NCBI GenBank assembly: GCA_023415825.1
Contig: JAEZJF010000010.1
Coordinates: 62,001 to 126,000 of the forward strand
Length of the DNA: 64,000 bases
Reading direction: 5' to 3'
Source of the DNA: Bacillota bacterium
GTDB lineage: Bacteria; Bacillota; Clostridia; DSM-8532
In this document: piece by piece, positions 1 through 9,233 of the stretch
Position numbering within the stretch: the first letter of the stretch is position 1
Layout: every line of letters starts with the position of its first letter
Program-made: the position numbers and the translations under genes
The notes under the pieces: generated by a model
Told to the model about the DNA's origin: nothing
The model's input: the letters and a program-made list of their open reading frames with translations, nothing else
Databases searched by the model: none

Positions 1-25
1 TAACAAAGAAAAGGGATGAGATAGA

Positions 26-793
26 ATGGATAATAAGAATAGACAAAGCAAGCTTAAGGTAAAGAATCTGGATTTGTTTTACGGGGATTTTCAAGCCCTT
101 AAGAATATTAATATGGATATCAACGAAGGAGAAATCACCGCGCTGATAGGTCCTTCCGGTTGCGGAAAATCAACTTTTTTAAAGACTTTGAACCGCATGA
201 ATGACCTTATTGAAAATGTGAAGATAACCGGGAGCATCAAGCTCGAAGGGGAAGAAATTCTTGGCAATGTGGATGTTGTTGAACTGAGAAAGCGTGTGGG
301 TATGGTATTTCAGAAACCCAACCCCTTTCCCATGTCCATCTATGATAATGTGGCCTATGGCCCTAGAATTCATGGCATAAAGAAAAAGGCCGCCCTGGAT
401 GAAAGGATCGAAAAAAGCTTAAAGGATGCCGCTCTTTGGGATGAAGTGAAGGACAGACTTTATAAAAGCGCTTTAGGTATTTCCGGCGGACAGCAGCAGA
501 GACTGTGCATCGCCAGGACTCTTGCAACGGAGCCTGAAGTGATCCTGATGGATGAGCCCACCTCGGCTCTGGACCCCATATCAACCGCTAAAATTGAAGA
601 TCTCTGCGCAGAACTCAAGAAGAAATATACCATCATCATTGTGACTCATAATATGCAACAGGCAGGACGTATTTCGGACCGGACGGCCTTCTTCCTTCTG
701 GGTGATCTGATTGAGTATAACAGTACCGAAAAAATCTTTAACAAGCCCAGGGACGAGCGAACTGAGCGATATATTACCGGGAGATTTGGTTGA
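26..793 (+). CDS. pstB: Phosphate ABC transporter ATP-binding protein PstB
   Basis: ATPase that powers high-affinity phosphate import through the PstSCAB transporter on the cytoplasmic side of the membrane. The 255-residue length is normal for PstB. Walker A GPSGCGKST is at residues 42-50, followed by the Q-loop region (FQKPNPFPMS), the ABC signature LGISGGQQQRL, Walker B VILMDEP and the H-loop histidine in VTHNMQQ. The PNPFPMS segment is characteristic of PstB rather than of other ABC ATPases. The window opens with a TAA that may end an upstream pstA, and phoU follows after 62 bases, so this is the end of a pst operon. Confidence 0.97.
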   Translation: MDNKNRQSKLKVKNLDLFYGDFQALKNINMDINEGEITALIGPSGCGKSTFLKTLNRMNDLIENVKITGSIKLEGEEILGNVDVVELRKRVGMVFQKPNPFPMSIYDNVAYGPRIHGIKKKAALDERIEKSLKDAALWDEVKDRLYKSALGISGGQQQRLCIARTLATEPEVILMDEPTSALDPISTAKIEDLCAELKKKYTIIIVTHNMQQAGRISDRTAFFLLGDLIEYNSTEKIFNKPRDERTERYITGRFG

Positions 794-855
794 TTTGTTT
801 TAAATCCTGTTTGGTTAGGTAAAAATGAGTAAGAGCGATGAAAGGATTGTTTAGT

Positions 856-1539
856 ATGAGATTTCATCTTGAAAAAAGCTTACAGAAATTAAAGGAAGAT
901 ATCGGACGGCTAGGCGGCATGGTAGAAGAAGCCGTTGACAAAACCCTTATTGCGCTGAGAGAAATGAACGTCGAACTGGCCAGGGAGATCATATCCCAGG
1001 ATGATGAGATCGACAATGTTGAGAATAAGATAGAGAAGCAATGCTTAAGCCTGTTTGCACTTCAGCAGCCATTGGCAAAGGATCTTCGCATGATTGGATC
1101 CACCCTTAAGATGATCACTGATTTGGAAAGGATCGCCGATCAGGCGGCTGACATCTCTGAGTTGACCATAAGGCTTGCCGAAAAACCGGTCAAAATCAAT
1201 CCTGAAATCTATCAAATGGCCGAAAAGGCCAGGAGCATGGTAGCGCGCAGCATCGATGCTTATATTAATCAGGATGTCGAGACGGCAACAAAAGTGTGCA
1301 ATGATGATGATGAGGTGGACAATATGTTCAATGACCTTGTCATGGATATTGCCACCCAGATCAAGTCAGGATCACACTCAGTTGAGCAGCTTATTGACAT
1401 CATGTTCATCGTAAAATATTTGGAACGAATCGCCGACCACGCGACTAATATCAGTGAATGGGTCGTCTATATTGAAACAGGAAATCATCAGCACTTGCAG
1501 CATCCTGAAATGCATGCAAAATATGATTCGGAGGAGTAG
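856..1539 (+). CDS. phoU: Phosphate-specific transport regulator PhoU
   Basis: PhoU links the Pst transporter to the PhoR kinase and represses phosphate uptake when phosphate is plentiful. The 227-residue protein shows the two repeated three-helix PhoU domains. Each has an acidic metal-binding E/D-x3-D pattern: residues following DDEIDNVENKIE in the first half and DDDEVDNMFNDL in the second. An upstream in-frame ATG exists at 838. I prefer 856 because AAAGGA at 841-846 sits nine bases before it and MRFHLEKSL is the usual PhoU N-terminus. It is co-directional with pstB and is followed after nine bases by phoB. Confidence 0.95.
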   Translation: MRFHLEKSLQKLKEDIGRLGGMVEEAVDKTLIALREMNVELAREIISQDDEIDNVENKIEKQCLSLFALQQPLAKDLRMIGSTLKMITDLERIADQAADISELTIRLAEKPVKINPEIYQMAEKARSMVARSIDAYINQDVETATKVCNDDDEVDNMFNDLVMDIATQIKSGSHSVEQLIDIMFIVKYLERIADHATNISEWVVYIETGNHQHLQHPEMHAKYDSEE

Positions 1540-1548
1540 GAGGCTGCC

Positions 1549-2244
1549 ATGTCTGTCAAACGGACAATATACCTTGTAGAGGATGAGAGCCATATACAAG
1601 AGCTTATCAAATATAATCTGGAGGCCAGCGGGTATGGAATCAGCGCTTATTTGAGCGGTGAGGAAATGTTCCAGCATTGTGAGTCCATTCTTCCGGACAT
1701 GTTTATCCTGGATGTCATGCTTCCGGGAATGGACGGCTATGCAATCTTGAGAAAAATCAGGCAGGATTCAAAATTAAAGAACCTGCCTGTCATTATGTTG
1801 ACAGCCAGAAGTGAAGAATTCGACAGAGTGTTGGGTCTGGAGCTTGGTGCAGACGATTACATAACGAAGCCTTTCTCAATTAGAGAGCTGACGGCCAGAG
1901 TTAAAGCCTTGTTCCGACGTTCCGAAATACCGATGGAGAGTGTTTCTGAAACTCTTACGGCCGGGGTAATCACCATGGATCTCGAGCGCCATGTGGTTTA
2001 TAAGGGTCAGCAAAAGCTTGACCTGACCTTAAAAGAATTTGAGCTGCTTAAGATACTGATTCAAAACCGTGGCAGGGTCTTATCGCGTGATACACTCCTG
2101 GAAAAGGTCTGGGGATTTGACTACTTTGGTGAAACCAGGACTGTGGATGTGCATATACGATATCTGAGACAAAAAATAGAACAGGACGACAGCAAGCCGG
2201 AATATATTGAGACTGTAAGAGGAGTGGGATACAGGTTTATTTAA
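1549..2244 (+). CDS. phoB: OmpR/PhoB-family response regulator
   Basis: DNA-binding response regulator expected to activate the phosphate-starvation regulon. The receiver domain covers residues 1-120, with acidic pocket E11/D12, phospho-acceptor D55 (ILDVMLPG) and the conserved lysine in ITKPFS. The winged-helix output domain covers about 135-231, with the motif RTVDVHIRYLRQKI. It overlaps the pho genes in function and lies nine bases after phoU, so it is probably co-transcribed. The usual partner kinase is not next to it. A PhoR/WalK-type kinase lies at 6085-7878, beyond three unrelated-looking genes. PhoP and PhoB are naming variants of the same family. Confidence 0.92.
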   Translation: MSVKRTIYLVEDESHIQELIKYNLEASGYGISAYLSGEEMFQHCESILPDMFILDVMLPGMDGYAILRKIRQDSKLKNLPVIMLTARSEEFDRVLGLELGADDYITKPFSIRELTARVKALFRRSEIPMESVSETLTAGVITMDLERHVVYKGQQKLDLTLKEFELLKILIQNRGRVLSRDTLLEKVWGFDYFGETRTVDVHIRYLRQKIEQDDSKPEYIETVRGVGYRFI

Positions 2245-2367
2245 CCATAAGCTCGCGTGAACATTGCATTTGTGTTACACTAGAAACGAGGCTATACAAA
2301 AAATTTGAGGAAGAGGATATAATTTAATGTAAGGCCAGAAATTCTCTACATTAAAGGAGCTTAAAAG

Positions 2368-3243
2368 GTGCCTGGTACCATTGGTGATATCGTAAGTTAT
2401 GTCATGAATTTTTTAGGGCTTAATGGACCCTTGGATATTCTCAGGATGCTGGTTGAACTATCCGTGGTTTCCTATGTCGTTTACAAAGGTATTCAGTTGG
2501 TTCGAGAGACACGAGCTATTCAGCTTGTTAAGGGTATTATCTTTATTCTTATTTTTTCAAAGCTCTCTCAAATGCTGGGTCTAAAAACCATTGCCTATCT
2601 CCTTCAAGGTACTTTGCAAATCTTTGGATTTGGTCTAATCGTGCTGTTTCAGCCGGAGCTCAGAAGAGCCCTTGAAAAACTCGGAAGCAGCGGCTTTCAA
2701 GATATCATGGTGCGTAAAAACGATGAAGATAGAGTTCAGACCATTGCGGCTATTGAGGCCATCGTTCAGGCTTGCACCAAGTTCTCACAAGACTATATAG
2801 GCGCCCTTATTATCATTGAAAGAGGAACCAAGATTGGTGATATAGTCAATACCGGCACCCGGATGGATGCTGTTCTGTCCAGCGAATTATTGGGCAATAT
2901 TTTTACACCCAAAACCCCATTGCATGATGGTGCTGTCATTATTCGCTCAAATACCATCAAAGCTGCGGCCTGTTACCTTCCCTTAACCCAGAATGCGGGC
3001 TTGAGCCGTGAGTTGGGTACACGACACCGGGCGGCCTTGGGTATTACCGAGGTGTCCGACGCCATTGCTGTCGTTGTCTCCGAGGAATCCGGAAAGATTT
3101 CCTATGCCCACAGCGGCGGTCTGACAAGGAACCTTACTCCCGATATATTAAGAAAAGCCCTGACCAAATTCTTGTTGGAAAGCGAAACCGACCGAAAGCT
3201 TTTTACTTTCAGAAAGGTGAAGCAGGATGAACAAGCTGATTAA
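2368..3243 (+). CDS. cdaA: Diadenylate cyclase CdaA
   Basis: Makes the second messenger c-di-AMP from two ATP at the membrane. The 291-residue protein has three N-terminal hydrophobic segments (roughly residues 25-45, 50-70 and 75-95) and then the DAC domain with the catalytic DGA at 187-189 (PLHDGAVII) and RHR at 219-221 (GTRHRAALG). Both motifs are intact. The start is GTG at 2368, with AAAGGAGC upstream at 2353-2360. It overlaps cdaR by 17 bases, the normal arrangement. The 123-base gap before it suggests its own promoter, although the gene follows phoB on the same strand. Confidence 0.97.
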   Translation: MPGTIGDIVSYVMNFLGLNGPLDILRMLVELSVVSYVVYKGIQLVRETRAIQLVKGIIFILIFSKLSQMLGLKTIAYLLQGTLQIFGFGLIVLFQPELRRALEKLGSSGFQDIMVRKNDEDRVQTIAAIEAIVQACTKFSQDYIGALIIIERGTKIGDIVNTGTRMDAVLSSELLGNIFTPKTPLHDGAVIIRSNTIKAAACYLPLTQNAGLSRELGTRHRAALGITEVSDAIAVVVSEESGKISYAHSGGLTRNLTPDILRKALTKFLLESETDRKLFTFRKVKQDEQAD

Positions 3244-4486
3244 CAATTTATTTGAGAAGGATATGGTCATTAAGGTCGTTTCTGTTCTCACGGCTATATT
3301 AATATGGTTCCTGGTCTTAGACACCGATAACCCTTTTGAGGAGAGAACCCTGGCGATCCCCTTGACCAGTAATATTGAGGTGCTTCAGGCAAGAAACCTC
3401 CAAATTGTCGGGACTCAGCTTCCCACGAGCATTGATATTAAGATAAAAGGCCGTCGGCAAAAAATAATGAGTGTTACCGCCAATGATTTTAAGGTAAGCA
3501 TTGATTTATCCGGTATTACCGAGCCAGGTATGCAACGTATTAGTATTGATGCTCCAAAATATCTTGGCGATCAGGATGTTTTGATTTCCGGCACTAATCC
3601 TCCTTCTGTGAACCTAAACATAGAGCGCAGAATAGGCAAGCCCTTCCCTGTGAGCGTGGAATTCCAGGGCAAGCTTCCCGCGGGTTATGAGCTCATTAAT
3701 GTGAAGGCCAATGATGTTGTTCTTGAGGAAAAGGAAAGCAGTATTTCAAAGGTCAACAAGGTTGTTGCCCGGGTTAATTACTCCGAAATCAAGGATAATA
3801 AAGAAATAGTCACAACAGCGGTAGTGTTGAATTCAGAGGGGCAGGCCCTGCGTCAATTCGAGGGTACGGTTCCGGTTATTGTAACCTTTGATTTGGCTAA
3901 GCGTATTCCTGTCACTGTTGCTACCAAGGGAGAACCTGCAACTGATGTATATTTGAAGGAGATTCGCTACTCTCAGGATTACGTGCGTGTTTTAGGGCCC
4001 ATGAATATCCTGGACACTATTACAAAGTTTACGGCTGAAACCATTGATATTGCCGGACAATCGGCAAGCTTTACAACACCCCTTGTTGTATCCACTCCAA
4101 AGGGTGCCACCCTTTACAAGGAAGACGCGGATAATCTTACGGCAGAAGTCGTATTGGAGCGTCTTGTAACACGAAGTATTAATATGCCTACGAACTTGAT
4201 TTCCATATATGAGAGCGACCTATCAGGAAACAAGGTGTACAGAGTTCTCGAGGAATTCATACCCATAACCATCAAAGGAAGACCCGAAGAAGTAAATGCC
4301 GTGAAATCGACTGACATTAAACTGTCCATTCAGGTTAACGGCTTTGAAATAGGTGAACATGAGGTTCCACTTAAGGTACAGCTTCCCGGCAATATAAGCC
4401 TGGTGGGGGAATACATCGTAAAGTTGATTATCGAGGAAGCCCCTAAAGACCCGACAACCCCAACCCCTGTAACAAACACTCCATAG
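3227..4486 (+). CDS. cdaR: YbbR-domain regulator of diadenylate cyclase (CdaR)
   Basis: Membrane-anchored extracytoplasmic protein that binds CdaA and modulates c-di-AMP synthesis. The 419-residue protein has one N-terminal transmembrane helix (about residues 13-30, ending ILIWFLVLD) followed by four YbbR repeats. The repeats are visible as recurring blocks such as RTLAIPL, KRIPVTV and RSINMPT followed by G..V.V.GP-type turns. The C-terminus is a threonine/proline tail. It overlaps cdaA. In many Bacillota glmM follows cdaR, but here an FAD oxidoreductase follows instead. Confidence 0.93.
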   Translation: MNKLINNLFEKDMVIKVVSVLTAILIWFLVLDTDNPFEERTLAIPLTSNIEVLQARNLQIVGTQLPTSIDIKIKGRRQKIMSVTANDFKVSIDLSGITEPGMQRISIDAPKYLGDQDVLISGTNPPSVNLNIERRIGKPFPVSVEFQGKLPAGYELINVKANDVVLEEKESSISKVNKVVARVNYSEIKDNKEIVTTAVVLNSEGQALRQFEGTVPVIVTFDLAKRIPVTVATKGEPATDVYLKEIRYSQDYVRVLGPMNILDTITKFTAETIDIAGQSASFTTPLVVSTPKGATLYKEDADNLTAEVVLERLVTRSINMPTNLISIYESDLSGNKVYRVLEEFIPITIKGRPEEVNAVKSTDIKLSIQVNGFEIGEHEVPLKVQLPGNISLVGEYIVKLIIEEAPKDPTTPTPVTNTP

Positions 4487-4496
4487 GAAGAATACT

Positions 4497-6071
4497 ATGC
4501 AATATATTTTGAGAAGACTATCGGTGCCCTTGTCTGAGTTGACCCGTGAAAACGAATGGAGTCTTTTAAAACATTTGTCAGCAAGGAAAATGGGTATTTC
4601 TGAAGGAGAAATCCAGGAATTCGGCATTTTGAAGGAATCCCTTGATGCCCGGAAAAAGAGTAACTTACAAGTAGTATATTCTGTTTTGGTCTCATGCTGC
4701 GGCAGGGTGAAAAGCGATAAGGATATTGTGGCTTTTCTGCCTTCGGAGACAATCCCCCTTCAAAAAAGAGAGCCATCAACTCGCCCTGTTATTGTCGGAG
4801 CAGGCCCTTGCGGCCTTTTTTGTGCATATGAGCTCATTGAAAGAGGTTTTTCACCTATTATACTGGAACGCGGTGAAGAGGTGGACAAGCGTTTTCTGAG
4901 TGTCCAAAGCTTTTGGAGTAAAGGTATCCTAAACCCCGAATCCAATGTACAGTTTGGAGAGGGGGGTGCAGGAACCTTTTCGGATGGCAAGCTTACCACA
5001 CGAATCAACGACCCTCGTTGCACCAAGGTGCTTGAGGCCTTTCATACCCATGGTGCTCCTAACGAAGTCCTGTATATGGCTAAGCCCCATGTGGGAACAG
5101 ATGTGCTTCGCCAAGTCATAAAGTCCATGCGGGAAAAGCTCCGGGAAAGAGGGGCTCAATTTCTTTTTTCTACGCGCATGGAATCTCTTTTGATAAAAAA
5201 TGGTACCGTTCAAGGTGTCAGACTTTCAGATGGCACCGAAATTCTTACGTCCGCCGTTATTTTAGCCATTGGACATAGCTCCAGAGACACTTTTCAAAAG
5301 CTCTATGAACAGGGAGTAGAAATGACGCAAAAGCCTTTTTCAGTAGGCGTTCGCATTGAGCACCTTCAGGAATGGATTAATGAAGCCCAGTATGGAAAAA
5401 TGAAGCATTATAAGCTGGGAGCGGCAGATTATCAGCTCTTTGAGCATATGGAGGACAGAACCGCCTACAGTTTTTGCATGTGCCCCGGTGGAGTTGTTGT
5501 GGCGGCTGCCTCAGAAGAAAAAACTGTGGTAACCAATGGCATGAGCTATCATGCCCGAAATGGGGTCAATGCCAACAGTGCCTTCGTTGTTTCCGTCACC
5601 CCCAAGGATTTTGAAAGCACTCACCCATTGTCCGGAATAGATTTTCAAAGAAGACTGGAGCAGGCCTGCTATCAAAAAACAGGAGGCTACAGGGCACCTG
5701 TTCAGAAATTATCCGATTTTTTAAGTGACAAGCCCAGTATGGCGCTGGGTCAGGTCAAACCAAGTTATACGGGGGATACTGTCTGCACCTCTATTTCGAA
5801 TATTCTGCCTGATTTTGTGGTCAATGGCATCAAGAGGGCGGCTCCGCTATTTGACAGAAAGCTCAAGGGCTTTATGCATCCGGATGCCCTGCTGACAGCA
5901 GTTGAAACACGAACTTCATCTCCTGTCCGGATACAAAGAAATGAGCTTTTTCAATCGACCTCCATAAAAGGACTTTTTCCTGCCGGAGAGGGAGCCGGAT
6001 ATGCCGGAGGCATAGTCAGTGCGGCAGTCGACGGCATACGGGTAGCTGAGCAGGTTTCTATGGATTTCTAG
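4497..6071 (+). CDS. FAD-dependent oxidoreductase of the COG2509 type
   Basis: Predicted cytoplasmic flavoprotein of unknown substrate. The 524-residue sequence has an N-terminal region of about 95 residues, then a dinucleotide-binding motif VGAGPCGLFCAYELIERG with the glycines at 101-106. A second FAD motif follows in FGEGGAGTFSDGKL, and a C-terminal GEGAGYAGGIVSAAVDG segment closes the flavin site. This layout matches the uncharacterised NAD/FAD-utilising dehydrogenases common in Clostridia. It begins ten bases after cdaR and ends 13 bases before the kinase gene, so it is probably co-transcribed with both. I infer no specific reaction. Confidence 0.88.
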   Translation: MQYILRRLSVPLSELTRENEWSLLKHLSARKMGISEGEIQEFGILKESLDARKKSNLQVVYSVLVSCCGRVKSDKDIVAFLPSETIPLQKREPSTRPVIVGAGPCGLFCAYELIERGFSPIILERGEEVDKRFLSVQSFWSKGILNPESNVQFGEGGAGTFSDGKLTTRINDPRCTKVLEAFHTHGAPNEVLYMAKPHVGTDVLRQVIKSMREKLRERGAQFLFSTRMESLLIKNGTVQGVRLSDGTEILTSAVILAIGHSSRDTFQKLYEQGVEMTQKPFSVGVRIEHLQEWINEAQYGKMKHYKLGAADYQLFEHMEDRTAYSFCMCPGGVVVAAASEEKTVVTNGMSYHARNGVNANSAFVVSVTPKDFESTHPLSGIDFQRRLEQACYQKTGGYRAPVQKLSDFLSDKPSMALGQVKPSYTGDTVCTSISNILPDFVVNGIKRAAPLFDRKLKGFMHPDALLTAVETRTSSPVRIQRNELFQSTSIKGLFPAGEGAGYAGGIVSAAVDGIRVAEQVSMDF

Positions 6072-6084
6072 GAGGAAATGCAGC

Positions 6085-7878
6085 ATGAGATATCGTATTG
6101 TAGCCCTTTATCTGGTGCTAGCCGTCATGGTCTCTTCCATGGTGGCCTATATCATTTATCGGTATTCCTCTGAGATGTATATCCGGGAAACTGAAAACGG
6201 GCTTCAGCATGAGGCCCTCCTGATATCCCGTATTTTAAAAGAAATGGACCAAAAGGAGATTACCGATGCTTTTTTGAAGGAGCTTTCAGGGTTAGTGACC
6301 TCAAGAGATCTTGATGTTGAAGGCGTAAAGCCGGCAAGGCGCATTACACTCATTGAAAGAACCGGCAAAGTATTAGCCGATTCAAATGTAAGCTCTAAGA
6401 CTATGGAAAATCACCTGGATCGCGTTGAAGTGCTAAAGGCCCTTGAGGGTGGAATCGGCATCAACATAAGAAGAAGCGAGACGACAGGAATCAATCTGAT
6501 TTACCTGGCTTTTTATTCTGTAGATCTGGATGCGATCATACGTATCTCTGCCTCGGTTGAACATATCAATAACATAAGAGACACGGTTTTGTTCTATGCT
6601 ATTATTGCCATTGGCGTGGCTATGGTGCTGTCTTCACTTATTGCCTTGAAGCTTTCGGAGTATGTGGTAAGGCCGGTTGCGAGGCTTGTCAAAGAATACG
6701 GAGGGGTCCAGGAAACGTCCATGAGCTCTACTCGCCGCAAGGATGAGGTAGGTCAGCTTTCAAATACCTTAAGCAGTATGACCAGGCATATCGAGGATAT
6801 CATTAAGGAGCTCAAGGAGAGGAATGCCCGGGTAGACACCATTATTAACAGCATGAACAATGGCCTTATCGCGGTTGACCGGTCCATGCACATATTAATG
6901 ATCAATCCCATTGCCAATAAGCTTTTTGGTGCTACCGAGATGTCCGACTTCGTAGGAATGCCGTTGGTTCAGGTCATTCGCAACAGGCAAATAAACGAGC
7001 TCTTAGCAAAAGCCATTACCAACAACAAGGTGTTAAGTGATGAGCTTCAGCTTTATAAAAATGGAAAGCGTATTCTGCAGGTCCATGTCTCTCCCATCTA
7101 TCCTACCGATAACAGGACAATGAATACGGGTGCGTTGGCTTTCATCAATGATATCACCCAGGTCAGAAAGCTGGAGGAAATGCGATCGGAGTTTGTCTCA
7201 AATGTCACCCATGAGCTGAAGACCCCTCTGACATCCATACAGGGCTTTGTGGAAACACTGAAAGAAGGTGCTGTCAACGACCCGTCGGTGGCGGAAAAGT
7301 TCCTGGACATTATTGATATTGAAGCCGATCGCTTAAGGAGTCTCATCAATGACATCCTTCAACTGTCGGAAATTGAAAGCATGAAACAGGACAATGAGAA
7401 ACAGCTCTTCGAACTGTGCCCGCTTGTAGAAGAGGTGGAATCCATGCTTGCCAATGCAGCATCGGATAAGAACGTAACCCTATATAATCAGACGCCTTCT
7501 CCTCTCGTGCTTGAAACTGACCGGCACCGCATGAAGCAGCTTTTGATAAATCTGGTGGATAACGCTATAAAGTATAACAAGCCTGGCGGACAGGTGACTG
7601 TCTGGGCTGAGACTGTGGGGCCTTCCCTCGAAATACATGTCAAGGACACGGGTATCGGTATTCCTGCTGATCATACGGACCGCATTTTTGAGAGATTCTA
7701 CAGGGTGGATAAAGGACGGTCCAGAGCCATGGGCGGCACCGGTCTGGGCCTTTCCATTGTCAAGCACATTGCCCAGCTCTATGGCGGATCGGTCCGAGTT
7801 GAAAGTGTGGAGGGCAAGGGCAGCGATTTTATTGTGACACTGCCTTATACTGTTCCTTTTTTAAGGAATCCTTTATAA
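6085..7878 (+). CDS. phoR: PhoR/WalK-type sensor histidine kinase
   Basis: Membrane sensor kinase, 597 residues. Transmembrane helices lie near residues 5-27 and 168-188 and flank an extracytoplasmic sensor of about 140 residues. HAMP follows at about 188-245 and PAS at about 250-355. The HisKA domain has phospho-acceptor H376 in THELKTPLTSI. The ATPase domain contains the N box (LVDNAIKYNKPGG), G1 box (DTGIGIP), F box (IFERFYRVD) and G2 box (GGTGLGLSIV). The domain order is that of PhoR in Gram-positives, and it is the only orphan kinase near phoB, so it is the likely partner. WalK-like kinases share the order, so the name is an inference from context. Confidence 0.85.
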   Translation: MRYRIVALYLVLAVMVSSMVAYIIYRYSSEMYIRETENGLQHEALLISRILKEMDQKEITDAFLKELSGLVTSRDLDVEGVKPARRITLIERTGKVLADSNVSSKTMENHLDRVEVLKALEGGIGINIRRSETTGINLIYLAFYSVDLDAIIRISASVEHINNIRDTVLFYAIIAIGVAMVLSSLIALKLSEYVVRPVARLVKEYGGVQETSMSSTRRKDEVGQLSNTLSSMTRHIEDIIKELKERNARVDTIINSMNNGLIAVDRSMHILMINPIANKLFGATEMSDFVGMPLVQVIRNRQINELLAKAITNNKVLSDELQLYKNGKRILQVHVSPIYPTDNRTMNTGALAFINDITQVRKLEEMRSEFVSNVTHELKTPLTSIQGFVETLKEGAVNDPSVAEKFLDIIDIEADRLRSLINDILQLSEIESMKQDNEKQLFELCPLVEEVESMLANAASDKNVTLYNQTPSPLVLETDRHRMKQLLINLVDNAIKYNKPGGQVTVWAETVGPSLEIHVKDTGIGIPADHTDRIFERFYRVDKGRSRAMGGTGLGLSIVKHIAQLYGGSVRVESVEGKGSDFIVTLPYTVPFLRNPL

Positions 7879-7937
7879 GTGTTCTTCTCTATGCTAGAAT
7901 CAAGATAAAAACTTTGTAAAGCACGGAGGAATCTCCT

Positions 7938-9233
7938 ATGAAATATTTATTTAAAAATGCGTTAGTCGTGACAATGAACCAGGATATGGAGGTCTTGAAA
8001 TCCTGGGATGTGCTTGTTGAAAATGACCGTATCCGAGCCATGGGGAACATAAGCCCGGAGCAAAAGGATAATGCCGTCATTATTGATGCCGCGGGCAAGC
8101 TTTTAATGCCTGGCCTCATTAATAGTCACTCTCATGTACCCATGACGCTCCTTCGGAATTATGCCGATGATATGGATCTTCAAACCTGGCTGTTTAAGCA
8201 TATCTTTCCTGCCGAGGATAAACTCACAGGCCCCGATGTTTACTGGGGAACCTTTTTGGGAATTATGGAAATGCTTGCGTCAGGCACTACATGCTTTTTT
8301 GATATGTACTATTTCATGGATGATATGTGCAGGGCTGTGGAACAGGCTGGCATACGGGCCCAGCTCTCCCGGGGCATAACCTCCATGGATGAGGGACCTG
8401 ATTTTTCCGGCCTCAAGAGCCTTAATGAAAGCAAAGAATTCTACCAAAGCTGGAATGGCGCCGCGGACGGAAGAATAACGGGGGCATTTGCACCCCATGC
8501 TCTTTATACCTGTTCACCCAGTGTCATAAAAGCTATTGGCAGCACGGCCCAAAAGTATGGCGCCCCCATTCATGTGCATGTTGATGAAACTCGCACCGAG
8601 CATGTGGATTGCCTAAAGAATTTTGGAAAGACACCCACCAGGCACCTTTATGATTTAGGCCTGTTTGATCAAAAAACAGTTGCTGCTCATTGTACATGGG
8701 TCACCGAGGAAGATATGGCTCTTCTCAAGGAAAAGGATGTATCCATGGTTCATAACCCAGCCAGTAATCTGAAACTGGCAAGCGGTATCGCTCCTGTCCC
8801 ACAGGCTATGAGTCAGGGCTTGAATGTGACTTTGGGCACCGATGGGGCTTCCAGTAACAATAATTTGAATCTTTTTGAGGAAATTCAGCTTTCGGCTTTC
8901 ATCCATAAGGGCTCAAGCCTTAATCCTCTCTTGGTCAGTGCAGCGGAAGCTTTGCAAATGGCTACGGTAAACGGGGCTAAAGCACTTGACAGAGATGATT
9001 TGGGAATTGTCAAAGAAGGCAATAAAGCAGATCTTATTTTAATTGATCTTGATAAGCCTCATTTTATGCCCCTTCACAATCCCATTTCAGCTTTGGCCTA
9101 TTCGGCTCAGGGAGCGGATGTCTGTCTCACCATGGTGGACGGCCGTATTCTTTATGAGAAGGGCGAATATAAAACCATCGACAAGGAAAAGGTTGGGCAC
9201 TATATCAAGAAGATATATGACCGTATTTTTTAA
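7938..9233 (+). CDS. mtaD: Amidohydrolase, S-adenosylhomocysteine/5'-methylthioadenosine deaminase family
   Basis: Cytoplasmic zinc-dependent deaminase that probably removes the 6-amino group of S-adenosylhomocysteine, methylthioadenosine or a related adenosine. The 431-residue protein carries the HxH metal pair at H64 and H66 (NSHSHVPM), the later ligands in HVHVDET and AAHCTW, and the catalytic aspartate in GTDGASSNN. PMTLLRNYADDMDLQTWL is typical of the MtaD/SsnA branch. The start has AGGAAT-type ribosome site just upstream (CGGAGGAATCTCCT). Its stop overlaps the stop of the convergent rqcH by three bases, with no terminator between them. Related guanine or triazine deaminases are possible. 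Confidence 0.88.
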   Translation: MKYLFKNALVVTMNQDMEVLKSWDVLVENDRIRAMGNISPEQKDNAVIIDAAGKLLMPGLINSHSHVPMTLLRNYADDMDLQTWLFKHIFPAEDKLTGPDVYWGTFLGIMEMLASGTTCFFDMYYFMDDMCRAVEQAGIRAQLSRGITSMDEGPDFSGLKSLNESKEFYQSWNGAADGRITGAFAPHALYTCSPSVIKAIGSTAQKYGAPIHVHVDETRTEHVDCLKNFGKTPTRHLYDLGLFDQKTVAAHCTWVTEEDMALLKEKDVSMVHNPASNLKLASGIAPVPQAMSQGLNVTLGTDGASSNNNLNLFEEIQLSAFIHKGSSLNPLLVSAAEALQMATVNGAKALDRDDLGIVKEGNKADLILIDLDKPHFMPLHNPISALAYSAQGADVCLTMVDGRILYEKGEYKTIDKEKVGHYIKKIYDRIF

